DNA of 64,000 bases from Eonycteris spelaea (GCA_003508835.1 PUFA01000077.1:4292001-4356000), one strand, 5' to 3'; positions 1 to 10,690 are shown, counted from the first letter of the stretch. The notes: generated from the sequence alone by a model not told the origin. Translations and numbers: made by a program.

Positions 1-79
1 CCTTTGATAATCTTATTCGGAAGGGACATTTCTGAAAAATGAATGAATGAAAAAAATGAATGAACCGAAAGAGATGACA

Positions 80-290
80 TTTGCCAAGTGCCTATTATGT
101 TCCAGATATTAGGCACGTATCAACTTTTTTAATTCTTAAAGCAGCACATATATAGAGATACTATAACTCTCATTTTATATATTAAAAAAATTAAAGAAGT
201 TAATAAGTGAATTGACCAAAGTTACCCCAATAAATAAAAGAGCCAGTGATGAGACCCGGGTTGGCCTGGTCTGGAAATCAATCATCTTTT
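80..290 (-). mobile_element. MIR SINE, reverse orientation, diverged
   Basis: The stretch matches the reversed MIR order: a size-class line like aagtgcctattatgttccag, then cattttatat, then a degraded copy of the ttgcccaaggtcacacag core, then the segment before the tRNA-like head. Edges are approximate. Confidence 0.65.
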
Positions 291-1235
291 CAAGACTGCA
301 CAACGCAGCCGGTAGAACATGTCATCAGAGAGCTTGAGAGCAGCGCTCTAAGAATTCTGACTTCTGGATCTCGTGTTTCGTTTCCAGGTAACGTGAGAAA
401 ACGATTCCCGACTGCCTGAATATTTAATAACACAGGAAACGAAAACAAATTGCACCGCTAGCCCTTTACGGGTGTGTCATAATGGGGTGGGGGTGGGGCA
501 GGTATTCCAGGGGGAATAAAAGCAGCACACAACAAGTGAAAGCGTGTCTAAAAGGGTAAGTGATTTGGAATTTTAGATGAGAGCAAATTAACATTAAGAA
601 GATTTTGCGGTCTAGAGTTTCGATTCCCATGGCCAGTGGTGACTGCTCCAATGGACCCCTTCCTCCCCGCGCATCTTCTGTCTGTCTATCTGTTGCCTTT
701 TTATGAGCATCTCCCTGTCAACGCCAGCTCAGTATGGTGACAGCAGCCCTCTTACCTACTACACCTTCCACAGCCCCAGCTTTGTCATAAGGGAGAGGAC
801 ACTCGCTCTAGACCACTGCCACTTTCAGAAAGGAGGACAAAAACCCAACGCCAAGGCTATTTCTTCGCTGAGCTGCCCTGCCCAGTTCCAGTGCCCTTCT
901 GCAGCTTCCAGCTCGAGTGACATAAACTTACTCTCTGCGATTTCTGATGGTCACCTCTTCATCTAGCCTGCACCACCATGGCTAAAAGGAATCTTGATCA
1001 AACCTCCCGACGGGGCATAACACCTTTTATTAAGCAGGAAATTATACGTATTGATTTGGGGCTGTCCAAGACGTTTTTCTATAACGAGGTCAGGAAATGA
1101 AGTGTTTGAGTTAACCACATTTTTCTCACAACTAGTTATCACTTGTCATATACATATCAGACCTATTTTCAAAGAGGCAGAATGAAATTACACTTCCGTG
1201 ATATTTTTTTCTGTTTTTGCCTTCAGTTCATTCTC
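291..1235. other. No recognised feature; unique intronic sequence
   Basis: Both strands hold only short open frames, below 90 codons, without similarity I recognise. No repeat family was identified here. Confidence 0.6.
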
Positions 1236-1239
1236 TGCT

Positions 1240-1640
1240 TTTCTCTGCCTTGCTCTGCACTCCAAGATGTCAAACTCTATATAGTAAACAGCATCGCATA
1301 GGCTCTCTAGCCACTGGCTCCCAGCTGTGTGCAGCCAATCAGAAATGTGGGCAGGAAATTCTAGGGCGGGAGAAGAGAGAGGTTGGGGTATGGACCTACC
1401 TCCAACCCTCTCTGGGCCACCGTTCATCTCCTAGGGATCTAGAACTCACCAGGCCACAGTAGCTCGCTCCCTCTGCTCCTCAGTCCTAGGAGTGCAAACA
1501 GCTTCCCACCTTTGCTAAGCTCTGGGTGCTTCTCTATCCATTACTGGTCCCTTTGCCACAACCCAAACAGTCCCTTTGGCAAACACTCTTCTGTTAACCT
1601 TTGAAGAGTTGTCCTGCCAGGATCCCAACCTACAGGATGG
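1240..1640 (+). repeat. Ancient interspersed repeat, copy A (family not assigned; L1M 3'UTR-like)
   Basis: It shares an order of landmarks with 55265-55640: a ccagctg/cagccaatcagaaatgtgg-type block, a gggcgggagaagagag block, a Ser/Leu-coding C+T-rich middle, then cctgccaggatccc. I know this consensus from mammalian introns, ending near ccatctgtttcctgccggga, but cannot name it safely. It is probably an old L1 3'UTR type. Confidence 0.4.
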
Positions 1641-2329
1641 CAATTGCTGTTCTGTACTTAGTGAGTGACTTCCACGTGCTGTTCTAAGAACTGTGGCAAA
1701 TGCAGAAGGAAAACAATATAAGCTGCTAAATTTATACTTCAAAATCCAGCTGGGGACCTAAACATGCCACAAGGCAAGTCACACTCTACTCTCAACCATC
1801 TCCAAAGGCCTAAACCTGTCCTATGCCTCTACCTGTGCCTACCCTCCATGGAAACACACCTGTCCTCAGGCCCATTCACTCGGAGCCAGTGTAAAACTCC
1901 AGAAAATAGGGCCAGGTATGTGGCTGACCATGGCTCTATGTCCATGGATGACAGAAAAACTGGTTCTGAACTCCTTTGTCTTCACCCATCCAAGCCCATT
2001 TATGTTGAACTTCTGTAGATCCCATCTCTTACGATCTCTTAAATTCATACACCATCTCTTGGGTGCACGGTCTTACTGTAGGAGAAGCCAGGATAATTTC
2101 TCGCCCAGCCTCCAGTCTTGCCTCCTTCCAGCCCACGCTCTACCGAGAAGCTTGACACCTTTGTTATGTCGTCTCACAGCTTCAGACCCCTCCTGAGATA
2201 AGTTCCAAGCCATGAAACAACTTCGCTCTGATGGAGACAACCTCTCCAGACTGTGGACACATTTTTCTTATATAGATTGCTCCAAAGAGACTAAACTTCT
2301 TCCAGCTCTTTCACAGAACTATATTTTTT
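1641..2329. other. No recognised feature
   Basis: C+T-rich intronic sequence with only short chance open frames. Part may be further degraded L2 leading into the next entry. Confidence 0.5.
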
Positions 2330-2700
2330 TCTTGCCTCGGTGACTAGACTCATACTATTTCTTTGCCAGGAACACACTCCTTATTTTTCTACCTTGACCT
2401 TTGAGCTGGCTAACTTCTATTTTATTATTCAAGTCTCAGCATAGACATCACTTCCTCTGACAGTCATTCCCTTTGCCATCCCCTAAGCCCTCCAAAACCA
2501 GAACTTCAGATCAGGTAGTTTTCCTATGAGGGGGCTTCCATAAGACTCTTCACTTCCTTCGTCACCTATTTATAGTTTTGTAATCGCTGGCTTACTTGTA
2601 CATATTCCCTCCCTGAGGGTAAGCCATGTCACTACAAGAACTTGGTCACTGCTGCAGCCTCAGCACCTCGCAAAGAACCGGAACAGTCAAAACTATTTAC
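2330..2700 (+). mobile_element. L2 LINE 3' fragment
   Basis: Blocks match the L2 3' region in order: attcaagtctcagcatagac(atcacttcctc), a cactccaaaacc block, ctatttatagttttgtaat and ccctgagggtaagccatgtc, then the gcagcctcagcacctcgcaa tail region. It is strongly diverged. Confidence 0.6.
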
Positions 2701-3528
2701 AACGTGAAATTTAAGAAAAGGGAAGAAATCTGAACCAGGTGTAACAAATCAAGAAATTCAAAATTCCTATTCTAGTAATATTTAGGAACAAAGGGAGTAT
2801 CTGTCAACAGACTCAGGGCCTGTATGTCCAAGTAGGTGTTGTTCTAAATATATGAGCAGCACGCAGTGCCCCGAACCCATCCTGCACTAAGGAAAATAAA
2901 ATTTCACACATGTGCAGAAGGGAGGGAGGGCAGGGACTGCTCTGTGAACCCCAGCCCCCCATCTCTTGCTTTTCTCCATCCCAGGGTAGGTGATGCCTGC
3001 TTGCATAGAGGATGCCTGCATGATAGCATTGGGGCTATTTTCAGAAGCTTCATTATCTCAGCTGGAAAATCCTGGGGCAGCATTTTGCAAATCAAATGGA
3101 GTTCAATTAATGTATGACGAGAAAAGGATCAAGATCTAAACAATGAGAGTCAACGTTGCAAAAATCCCTCAGAACCAAGATGGTCAAGTTTAACCTCTCG
3201 AAGTGCCCTTAAAAAAAGGGAAACTGAGATTTTCCTGGAATGATCCTTAGAGGCATGGGAATGGGCTAAAATAAACTCATCTTACTGTGTATTGATATAA
3301 TCGCGGGACCATTCTTGGCGGCCCTGCTCCTCCACTCTTTTTCTCAAGGCTAACCAAAGATAGTTAAATTCTCTTTTTTAAACTAGCTTACCATTGCCAG
3401 GGAAACCTCACTAATTCATCTCCCGTTAATAAAAATGTATGATAATCAGGATGAAACTGACATTTACCTATGGAGGAAACAAATTTCCTTAAAATAACGA
3501 GGCTATGAAAATGTTTTTTAAGCTCATT
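2701..3528. other. No recognised feature
   Basis: Unique sequence. Short open frames at 2866-3117 (+) and 2904-3095 (-) overlap each other and resemble nothing known to me. Confidence 0.55.
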
Positions 3529-3545
3529 AAAATGAACCTTTTGTG

Positions 3546-3714
3546 GGCTAAGGGGAGGGTGAAGTGGGTAAAGGGGATCAAAAATATGGTAGCTGAGGAA
3601 ATTGGACTTCAGGTGGTAAACACACAGTAGAATATACAGATGTGAAATTATAATGTGCGCCTGAAAATTATATAATTGTATTAACCAACGTTACCCCAAT
3701 AAACTTAATTTTAA
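3546..3714 (+). mobile_element. 5'-truncated L1 3' end (bat-type tail) with target-site duplication
   Basis: The insert starts at ggctaaggggagggtgaag and ends attaaccaacgttaccccaa, taaa, then an A-rich tail. It is flanked by aaaatgaaccttttgtg (3529-3545) and aaaatgaaccttctgtg (3715-3731). These 17-bp target-site duplications differ by one base. The tail matches the L1 3' end at 46600-46700 and, reversed, that at 56465-56560. The clear duplication indicates a fairly young, retrotransposed insertion. Confidence 0.82.
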
Positions 3715-3731
3715 AAAATGAACCTTCTGTG

Positions 3732-4395
3732 TACTCGGTTGTATACAAAGATGCAACTTATGCAAGGAAAAACAATAGAGGCTTGGCCATTCATTTCATC
3801 TCCTCTCCCTTAGAAGATCCTAGTAAAAAAAAAAAATCAGTAAAACAGATGTAAACCCACAAGAGAATAAGAGAGGCAAGCATTCAATATGTGTATGAAG
3901 GACAGACAGCAATGCAGTCAGATGGAGCCAGGTAACTGACTGCAAAGTGGACAGAGGGCCAAGGAGGGTACAAGCCAAGGGCTGCAGAGAGAATTCCAGA
4001 AAAGTGAGGCTCTTGGCTCTGCACAACATGGGGGTAGGGGAGGGGTGCTTGGCATCTCCAGAGAGAGGGTTAGGGTTGATGCAGGGCTGAAGACAAGGGT
4101 CCTGTGAGAGGTCTTTAAGCGGAGTGGTGGGACTCTCAGAAAGCTGGCAGCTGGTGCTCTCCCACCCTCTTGGCACTACCCACACTCAAGGAAAGAGACT
4201 GGATGGTTCTCCGCTAAGAAACTCACTGGACCCAGAGATAACTTCCAAACACCCCATTTGCAGAATCAGAAGGGGTCTCTTCCTAAGGCTCACCTGCCAA
4301 GCAATAACCGTACATGAATTCTCACCACTTGATAAGCCTCCCTCAGGCACACCGGTTCCAACAGGTTCCTCAGTCTCTCAGTGTGAAAAATGAGC
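3732..4395. other. No recognised feature
   Basis: Unique sequence. The 121-codon minus-strand frame at 3820-4185 has low-complexity Leu/Ser/Pro content and no match I recognise, so I take it as chance. Confidence 0.55.
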
Positions 4396-4399
4396 AGAT

Positions 4400-4890
4400 A
4401 GCAAAGGATCATCCGACATGTAAGGAAAACTTCCAGCAAGGAAGATGACAAGCCAAAAAAACAGAAAAAGTCGCTGGAGAAACAAATTGCACCAACAAAG
4501 GAAAATTAACAAAACTGATTAATAGTCTCCAAGAACTGAGAGAAAATCTGGCATCCATAAAACAAAAGAACAAAATTCTATTAAAAAGAAACATTCAGAG
4601 AACAAAAAGAGCTAAAATATAATTGCCGAAACTTAAACAGACTATATTTATAGGAATGGTCAAAAAATAAAGTCAAAAAAAAAAAAAGAGATAGAATTAA
4701 AAGAGAAAGAAACGGACTTAGAAAATCATTTCAGGAGGTTCAAAATCCTTCCAGTAGGGGATGCAGAGAGAAGAAAGCACACAGAGGAGGACATAATCAA
4801 ATAAGTAAAGGAGAAAATTGCCCAGATATCAGACATGAGTCTGTGGATTGATTTACAAATGGACTGCAAAATGAATGATAAACACCCATT
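4400..4890 (+). mobile_element. HAL1/L1M-type LINE fragment (ORF1 region)
   Basis: Sense-strand text resembles the ORF1-like part of HAL1 and old L1M: gaaaacttccagcaaggaag, ctgagagaaaatctggcatc and aagaaacattcagagaacaa, ending near cagatatcagacatgagtct. Frames are broken by stops and an A12 run near 4675-4687. HAL1 elements carry only an ORF1-like gene. The family call is from memory of these blocks. Confidence 0.6.
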
Positions 4891-5337
4891 GCTTTAAAAA
4901 AATAATAAATCTTTTAAATCTATTTAATTTTTAAACTATCCCCCTTTAAGGTTTTGATAACATTTAAACCTACATTTAAAATAACTTTAAAAAGGGAGTG
5001 TCTTACCTGTTTTCTTAAGATTATTATGAATGCTACAGGCATGCTTTCTTACTATGTGCACTTTAAAATAGTACAACTGTTTAAGACTTTATTTCCTCTT
5101 TAAGGTTTCTGACTAATTCAGCCCTGAATTTCCTCTTCCCAACCACCTTTAAACAAACTGTTGAAATATTACTATATATTTGACTTTCTATATTTCTCAA
5201 ATGCAGAATGTGTGCACTGTTGAATCAAATGCCAAGGTCATCACTCTTTTTATCCATGTCCTTTGTATAGTAACAAAAATATTTCACAAAGGTTGTCTAG
5301 GTAAGAAGAAAGGATAGATGGGTAGGTAGATAGATAG
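4891..5337. other. A+T-rich stretch, no recognised feature
   Basis: T- and A-rich intronic sequence with no frame or repeat I recognise. It merges into a gata/ggta-rich lead to the GGAA tract. Confidence 0.5.
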
Positions 5338-5441
5338 GGAGGAAGGAAGGAAGGAAGAAGGAAGAAGGAAGGAAGGAAGGAAGGAAGGAAGGAAGGAGAG
5401 AGGAGGAGGAAGGAAGGAAGGAAGGAAGGAAGGAAGGAAGG
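5338..5441 (+). repeat. (GGAA)n polypurine microsatellite
   Basis: About 104 nt of almost pure purine: two blocks of aagg units separated by an imperfect ggagagaggaggagga segment. It abuts the truncated end of the L1 5'UTR at 5445-6692. Polypurine tracts can form triplex DNA, and GGAA arrays can bind ETS proteins. Confidence 0.97.
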
Positions 5442-5444
5442 TTG

Positions 5445-6692
5445 GTTATGTGTTCCCTCCTGCTGTAACTGAGCCTTGGTCGCTGTGTGTATGTCAATGG
5501 GAGGGACTGACCTTCAGGCCGATTGGTTGTGAGGACAGGCAGGTGACTGCAGGGGAGAAACTGTTGTTCAGGGGCTGACTCTGCTGAACAGGATTTGCTT
5601 TAGCAGTGTTCTGGTGCCTGTCTGGTCTGCCTTTTACATGTGTTGTCCTCGGATATGGCCCCAGGTTGAGCTCCGACTCAGACTGAAGCTGGCCACCAGG
5701 TATGCAGGCTGGGGCCTTCTGGGAGGGACCCTGTTGTAGGCCAAGTTCAGCCACAGCCTGTGCCTTACCTGCAGCCACCTGGAACGAGCCACGAGGCAAT
5801 CACCCATGTTGGGTTTGGATATGCTTCAAGAGGCCAAGCTGCAAACCAAGGCTGGCTGCTGCTGGTGCTAGGCTTGGGGCTGCTCAACATGAGGTACAGG
5901 GCACACTTAGGCCAGATGCTGCTTGTTCACGTTTTGGGAACTTTTGAGAAATTTTAGGAAAGTCCGCAGCATGAGCTAAGACAGACCATTTATACGAAAA
6001 ATCCACTGGATGCAGCTCAGGTGGGCCCACAAGCCGGGAGGGGCGGGGTCTCAGGGAAGCACCAGGTAGGGTAGCCAGGTTGACTGAGACTCAGATATGG
6101 CGGCGCCTGAGTCTGCACGCAGGGCTGAGACAGAGCTCTCTGCCAGCACTTCTGTCTGGGAGAAAGCTGCTCCCTCAGCCCTCTCCCTGAAGTCAGATGA
6201 ATTTGGTTTATCCCCACTTGTTTCCAGCACCTTTTGAACTGCTGCCCCAGCACTGGAGCTCAGAGTGAATTCGTCAGCAAGTAAGTCTGTGCACGTGGGC
6301 CCCTCAAGGGAAATGTCTGCCCATCCAGCAGCCCTCCATCTCACTGAGCCACAGTCTCTGCTGGTTTTCACAGCCAGAACTTGTAGGGACCTCTCTTCCC
6401 AGCACTGGAACCCTGATGTGGGATTGGGACCCCATGTTCCTCCAGGGGGACCGCCACAGCTTGATATCCCTCCAGATTCTCAACTGCTACACACAGGTGT
6501 GGACCAGCCCATTCCGCGTCTCCACCCCTCCTAGAGGTCTTTAAGTGGCCTCTTCTGTGTGTCTCTTCGGCTAGACTTCAGGCAACTCCCCATGATGGCT
6601 GTTCTGTAGTTAGTTGTAATTTTGATGTGGTTGTGAGAGGAGGTGAGCACAGCATTTACCTACTCCGCTATTTTGACTGGAAGCTTCCTCAA
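5445..6692 (-). mobile_element. Isolated L1 5'UTR (promoter part only), reversed
   Basis: This region aligns along its length with the L1 5'UTR at 44541-45905. Shared landmarks include gccaagttcagccacagcct, a cagatatggcggcgcctgag block (aagatggcgcctgcc in the other copy), gttttcacagccagaacttg, cttcccagcactggaaccct and the end cctactccgctattttgact. The outer end near 6692, read on the minus strand, begins with a YY1-like caaaatagcgg, as expected for an L1 5' end. No ORF1 follows: the copy stops at the GGAA tract. LINE copies usually keep the 3' end, so a lone 5'UTR implies later deletion or a rearranged insertion. Confidence 0.78.
6265..6534 (+). other. Open frame antisense to L1 5'UTR, copy 1
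   Basis: An 89-codon frame on the strand opposite the L1 5'UTR. Its middle, FTARTCRDLSSQHWNP, corresponds to FTARFCGDSSSRHWKP in the frame at 45496-45828. A 15-nt indel between the copies keeps phase. A YY1-like motif lies upstream at 6093-6107. Primate L1s have a described antisense ORF0 in the 5'UTR, but I see no sequence relation to it. Expression is not shown by sequence, and chance openness in a GC-rich region remains possible. Confidence 0.3.
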
Positions 6693-8364
6693 ACCCATAT
6701 TTTCTAACTTCAGCTCTAGAGTTTTATTCATTGATATTAGCGCGTAGTGAAGTTGGGCCTCAGTTTTAGGTATTTAAACTGTGTCCACTTACTACAGCAC
6801 TATTAGAAATTGGCTTCACATTTTCCTTTGTTTCTAAAATGTAAATTTCAGGCATTATCTGCTGGAAATTTTCAATTTGAGGACACCACAATATGTCCAA
6901 CCAAGAACCAAAAATCAAACAAACAGGTTTTGTGAGCCTCTTAACAGAAGAAGCACTTTTCATAAGGATTTACTATGGAGAGAAAACAGATATAAGTACC
7001 TCAAGAATCTTCATTCTGGAAATGTTAAAGGAGATTTTCCAATAGTAGTTCAAGTTTAAAGAGTATAGTTGAGAACCCTACATATGACGTGTGTGGAGGG
7101 GCACAAACACTGGGAAAAGGTAGAAATCGATCTAAACTACTAAAATGATTATTCTTTTGCTGGTCATCAAAAGACCATCTTTTTATAAATGCGTAACTGA
7201 TATATTTGGGATCATCTAAAACTCCAAACAAGAAGATATGGGAGGAACTTCAGGGAGGCAGGATTGGAAAATGGTTTAATTTGATTTTAAAAAACAAAAC
7301 AACAACAAACCAAAACAAAAACAAAACAAAACAAAACAAAACAAAAGTCCACTGTTCAGATCCCCATAAGGGATAAGACCATGTGAACTGAAGGGAACAG
7401 AGAAGAACCAGATGGAGGAACTTGGGCCCATTTATATACAGCCCAAAGGAGAAGGGAGATGCAGGAAAGCAGAAATTAACATAAAAGCCACTTTGGCAAG
7501 GCTCTCCTGATCCAGGAAGGGAAGGCTTCCAGCTTCCTTGTCTAAAATATACTTCTTAGGGTCTATTAGCATCTTTTGTATTAATGACCTTGATGACAAT
7601 TTAATTTGTCACACAGCTAGCCTACATGGAAAGAATGTATTGCTTAGGCTGCCTTGAAGGTTATCATTGCTTTCGTTTCTTGGTGTTCTGCTTATATGTC
7701 TTCTGATACAGTCTGCCAATAATGGGAGGACATACAGATCCTCCTATGGAGGAGCATTTACATCTGTTTGACAATATACTGTCCATTAACTGAATTCTGG
7801 CCTGTTTGGTTAATATGAGTCCACTCCTTAGAGATGGATCCAATGTCACTAGACTACTAATCGTGTTTCTTATTCCTGTGGTTGGAGATTGGGCTGGGTG
7901 GTGATGATGTCACTAGGGCACTTTGTGGGAACATGTCCATGTGTCCTATAGGACTGATGAGATCATACCCCTCTGAATCATAGTGTGCTGAGGAGAACTT
8001 TTCCATTTGAAACCACAACAGCACCTTCTGTGAATTTTTCACTTGTGCACCATAGAGATGTGCACTATTTTTCAAGAAAGGTTGTGTACATAACTCCATA
8101 ATTTAACTCTGAAGGTCTAAATGGAGTGTGTTACTCGCATGCATAGTCATGATGAAAGTTTCATAGACCACCCATATTGGTCCATCTACTTTCACCCACT
8201 CATAAGCTTGGTTATTAGGCCCGGCTTCTTTAAGTTCGCTCATCCTGGCAAGATAGAACTGTGTTTTTATTTACTATCTTATTCCCAACAGTACTTAGTG
8301 AAAGATTTCTTAAGAACAAGTTTTGAAAAGGTAAGAATATCGAAAGTGGACAGATCAATATGTT
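6693..8364. other. Mostly unique sequence with an (AAAAC)n tract
   Basis: No gene or named repeat recognised, except the A-rich simple repeat at 7289-7346. Short frames on both strands look like chance. Confidence 0.5.
7289..7346 (+). repeat. (AAAAC)n simple repeat
   Basis: Repeated aaaac units, impure at the left and pure at the right (acaaaacaaaacaaaacaaa). Possibly the decayed A-rich tail of an old retroposon, although I identified no body to its left. Confidence 0.9.
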
Positions 8365-9030
8365 ACTTTTCATTTATTAATGTATCATATATTTTTGAAT
8401 GTCTGCTTTGTATCAAGTAATTTTCTAGAAAGCTGGATATTAAAATGAAAACATGGGATGCCCCAGACCTCAAGGGTCTTATGATTTAAAGAACTGAGCA
8501 GTCACGCAAGAATAAAAATTGTAAGTCGTTATAAAGGGTGCTATCATGGCCGAATCTGTGCACAAGGTATAGAGAGACCTGTGCTGAGGCTTAAAGGGTG
8601 ACAAGGAAGTTGTCAGAAAGGCAAGTGAAGGCCGTGCACAGATTGATTAAGGGTTGTAGGAGCATTGAGGAGAAGGCACAGAGGAGCCAGAGAGTTAAGG
8701 AAAGATCCAAAATCTTACTGGTTTTTATGCATACTGATGAGTTTTGATATTAGTGAAGGTGACAGGGAGTCATTTTGACCAAATGGCTAAGTTTTGAGTG
8801 TTTGATGCTGCCTTGGCTAGCTGGGCATAGGGTAGATGGTAAGGGGATGGGGAAGGAGCAAACTAGAAAGATATAAAGCACCTGGTAGGAAATACATCCA
8901 GAGAGTCTGGAGGACTGACAATGTGGCTTGGACAAGGGCAGTGGCTGTGAAGGGGAAGAGATGAATATGAAAAACAAGAGATATTTAAGAGGTAGAATTT
9001 TTAAAATGTGGTAATCATTGAAAACCACTA
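8365..9030 (-). mobile_element. L2 LINE fragment, reversed, diverged
   Basis: From a size-class line like tgtctgctttgtatcaagta, through ccccagacctcaagggtctt and the caaggtatagagagacctgt block, to a ctcattttgacc-type region. This is the reversed L2 order I know. Identity is low and edges are uncertain. Confidence 0.45.
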
Positions 9031-9314
9031 GCAGTGACATACTATTGTGGATTCAGTGCCTGCTGGGTGACCTTTTCACAGAAAGAGCAGCAATCCTGCC
9101 TGCTGTTCTATGGCTGTTTCTATTTGAGAAATTGAATATTATAGTTTTTAATGCAAACTATAAGTAGCTGTGTGTCACCAACTGAGGGGATTAGCCCCAA
9201 GATGCTGTGACATTTGTCATCGGTTCTCAGGTTTTAGTATCTAGGAGACCATTAACTCCTGGCCATGGTGCTCACAGTTCAGGTGAGCTGTTCTGCCAGG
9301 TGCTAGAATATGAG

Positions 9315-9333
9315 GCAATCGGGTGTCATGATT
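9315..9333 (+). mobile_element. MIR, 5' part, split by the 5S SINE
   Basis: The text ggtgtcatgattaagaaatt before the SINE and ggcctgggcttgaatcccag after it form the start of one forward MIR. The MIR continues at 9562-9720. The SINE inserted into the MIR, so it is younger. Confidence 0.55.
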
Positions 9334-9350
9334 AAGAAATTGGGCTTGGT

Positions 9351-9544
9351 GAACGAGCCCTATGCCGTCTGACCTCGGAAACTAAGCAGGGTCAGGCCTG
9401 GTTAGTACTTGGATGGGAGACCACCTAGGAAGACCAAGTGCTGTAAGCATAAAAAAAATTTTTTAATGAGGGATTGTAAGCTGACAAGGTCCTTGCAATC
9501 TGTGAAGTCAACCAAGGGTTGCCTCACCTAAAAATATAGAAAAA
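9351..9544 (+). mobile_element. 5S rRNA-derived SINE (fruit-bat Meg-R type), 5'-truncated
   Basis: The first 100 nt read as mammalian 5S rRNA from about nucleotide 23 to the 3' end: gaacgagcc, gtctgacctcggaaactaag, then ggttagtacttggatgggag. Box A (9379-9393) has one change and the box C region (9408-9425) is near-intact. Then come A8T6 (9451-9464) and an unrelated 3' part ending in an A-rich stretch. A perfect 17-bp duplication, aagaaattgggcttggt, flanks it at 9334-9350 and 9545-9561. 5S-derived SINEs have been described from fruit bats, and this architecture fits them. The T6 run should stop Pol III, and the first 5S bases are missing, so this copy is probably inactive. Confidence 0.85.
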
Positions 9545-9561
9545 AAGAAATTGGGCTTGGT

Positions 9562-9720
9562 TTCAGTTAGGCCTGGGCTTGAATCCCAGATCGATGGTTT
9601 GCTGCAATTCTCTTCTCTGAACTAAGTTTATAAGACTCCAGAGTACCTACTCCGAGGTATTTGGATTAAATGAGATACTTGCTCAAACTTATACATCGGT
9701 GGTGAAACTAAGATTCCCTT
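9562..9720 (+). mobile_element. MIR, 3' continuation
   Basis: Continues the MIR interrupted by the SINE: cctgggcttgaatcccagat, then a degraded core, then ggattaaatgagatacttgc. Confidence 0.6.
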
Positions 9721-9744
9721 GTGGATCTAGCTGACTCCCAGAGT

Positions 9745-10345
9745 CAATGCGCTCCCCTTTTCCTCCTTTCTCTTTCGTGTTTAATATGTACATTATCTTC
9801 ATTACTACTATTGTTTAGAAATGCTATAGTCTCCGTTTCTATGCTTTGGTTTTATGGTGGACTTCCTGGTTTTATCCCACTATCATCAGAGGAGTGTTTT
9901 TGTATTATTTCTACCTTATGGAATTTATTGCATTTTTTGGTGACCTAATCTATGGTTAATTTTACGAATGTTCTAATTTGCTTTGAAAAGAAAGTGTATT
10001 CTCTATTACCAGGGGACTAAATTTGTGATGCATCAAAGATCTCCCTTAATTATTTCTGTTGTTTGGGTCTTTTATATCTTTATTTACTTTTTGTCAGTAG
10101 TATGGACTGCCAGTCGTATGTTAAATTACCTAATATTAGTATGTTTCTATTTCTTCTTGCATCTCTTGCAGGTTCTGCGCTAAATGTCGCTGCTACGTTA
10201 TCTGATGTGCACTTACAACTGTTGAATGTTCCTTGTGAACTCTGGCCTTTAGCATAAATCAGCCCTTCTATGTCTTATTTTTGTGCTTTTTCAGTCTGCA
10301 TTTTACCCTGCCATATTATCAAGATCAAAAGAGACACTTTTTGTT
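9745..10345 (-). mobile_element. Old L1 (L1M) ORF2 fragment, reversed
   Basis: The plus-strand text is typical of reversed L1 ORF2: ctaatctatggttaattttacg, then aagaaagtgtattctctatt and taaattacctaatattagta. All frames carry many stops. Confidence 0.65.
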
Positions 10346-10577
10346 GTTGCTGTTAGTTTGCATTTGCCTTGAATGCTTTGCCCATTCCTATATTTTTTGT
10401 CATTTAAAAGCTCTGTGTTAGGGGTGCCTCGTATTCAGCACAGAGCCCACATCTGTGACTGGTACATTACACTCTGCCCAGTGTTCCAGAAAATCCAGGA
10501 GTTCCAGAAAACCTTTGTTTTCTTTTTCTTTTCATCTCTTCCTCAGCTAAGATCAAGACTCACCGAAGGCCCTAATC

Positions 10578-10690
10578 TTTTTTTTTTTTTTTAGGTTTTA
10601 TTAGGTATATTGACAAAACTGTAAGATATTTAAAGTGTACATTGTAGTGATTTGATGTATGTATACATCAGGAAGGATTAATATTATTAT
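10578..10690 (-). mobile_element. Old L1 3'-end fragment, reversed
   Basis: A T16 run is followed by attaggtatattgacaaaact and taaagtgtacattgtagtga, then gatgtatgtatacat. This is the reversed tail order of mammalian L1MA/L1MB-type 3' ends. Confidence 0.6.

Noticed and set aside
210..240. gaccaaagttaccccaataaat as another L1 tail
   Set aside because: It looks like the L1 tail, but the surrounding order fits a reversed MIR core, and no A tail or duplication is present.
9351..9453. Functional 5S rRNA gene
   Set aside because: The first 22 or so bases are missing, many substitutions are present, and target-site duplications show it is a retroposed SINE.
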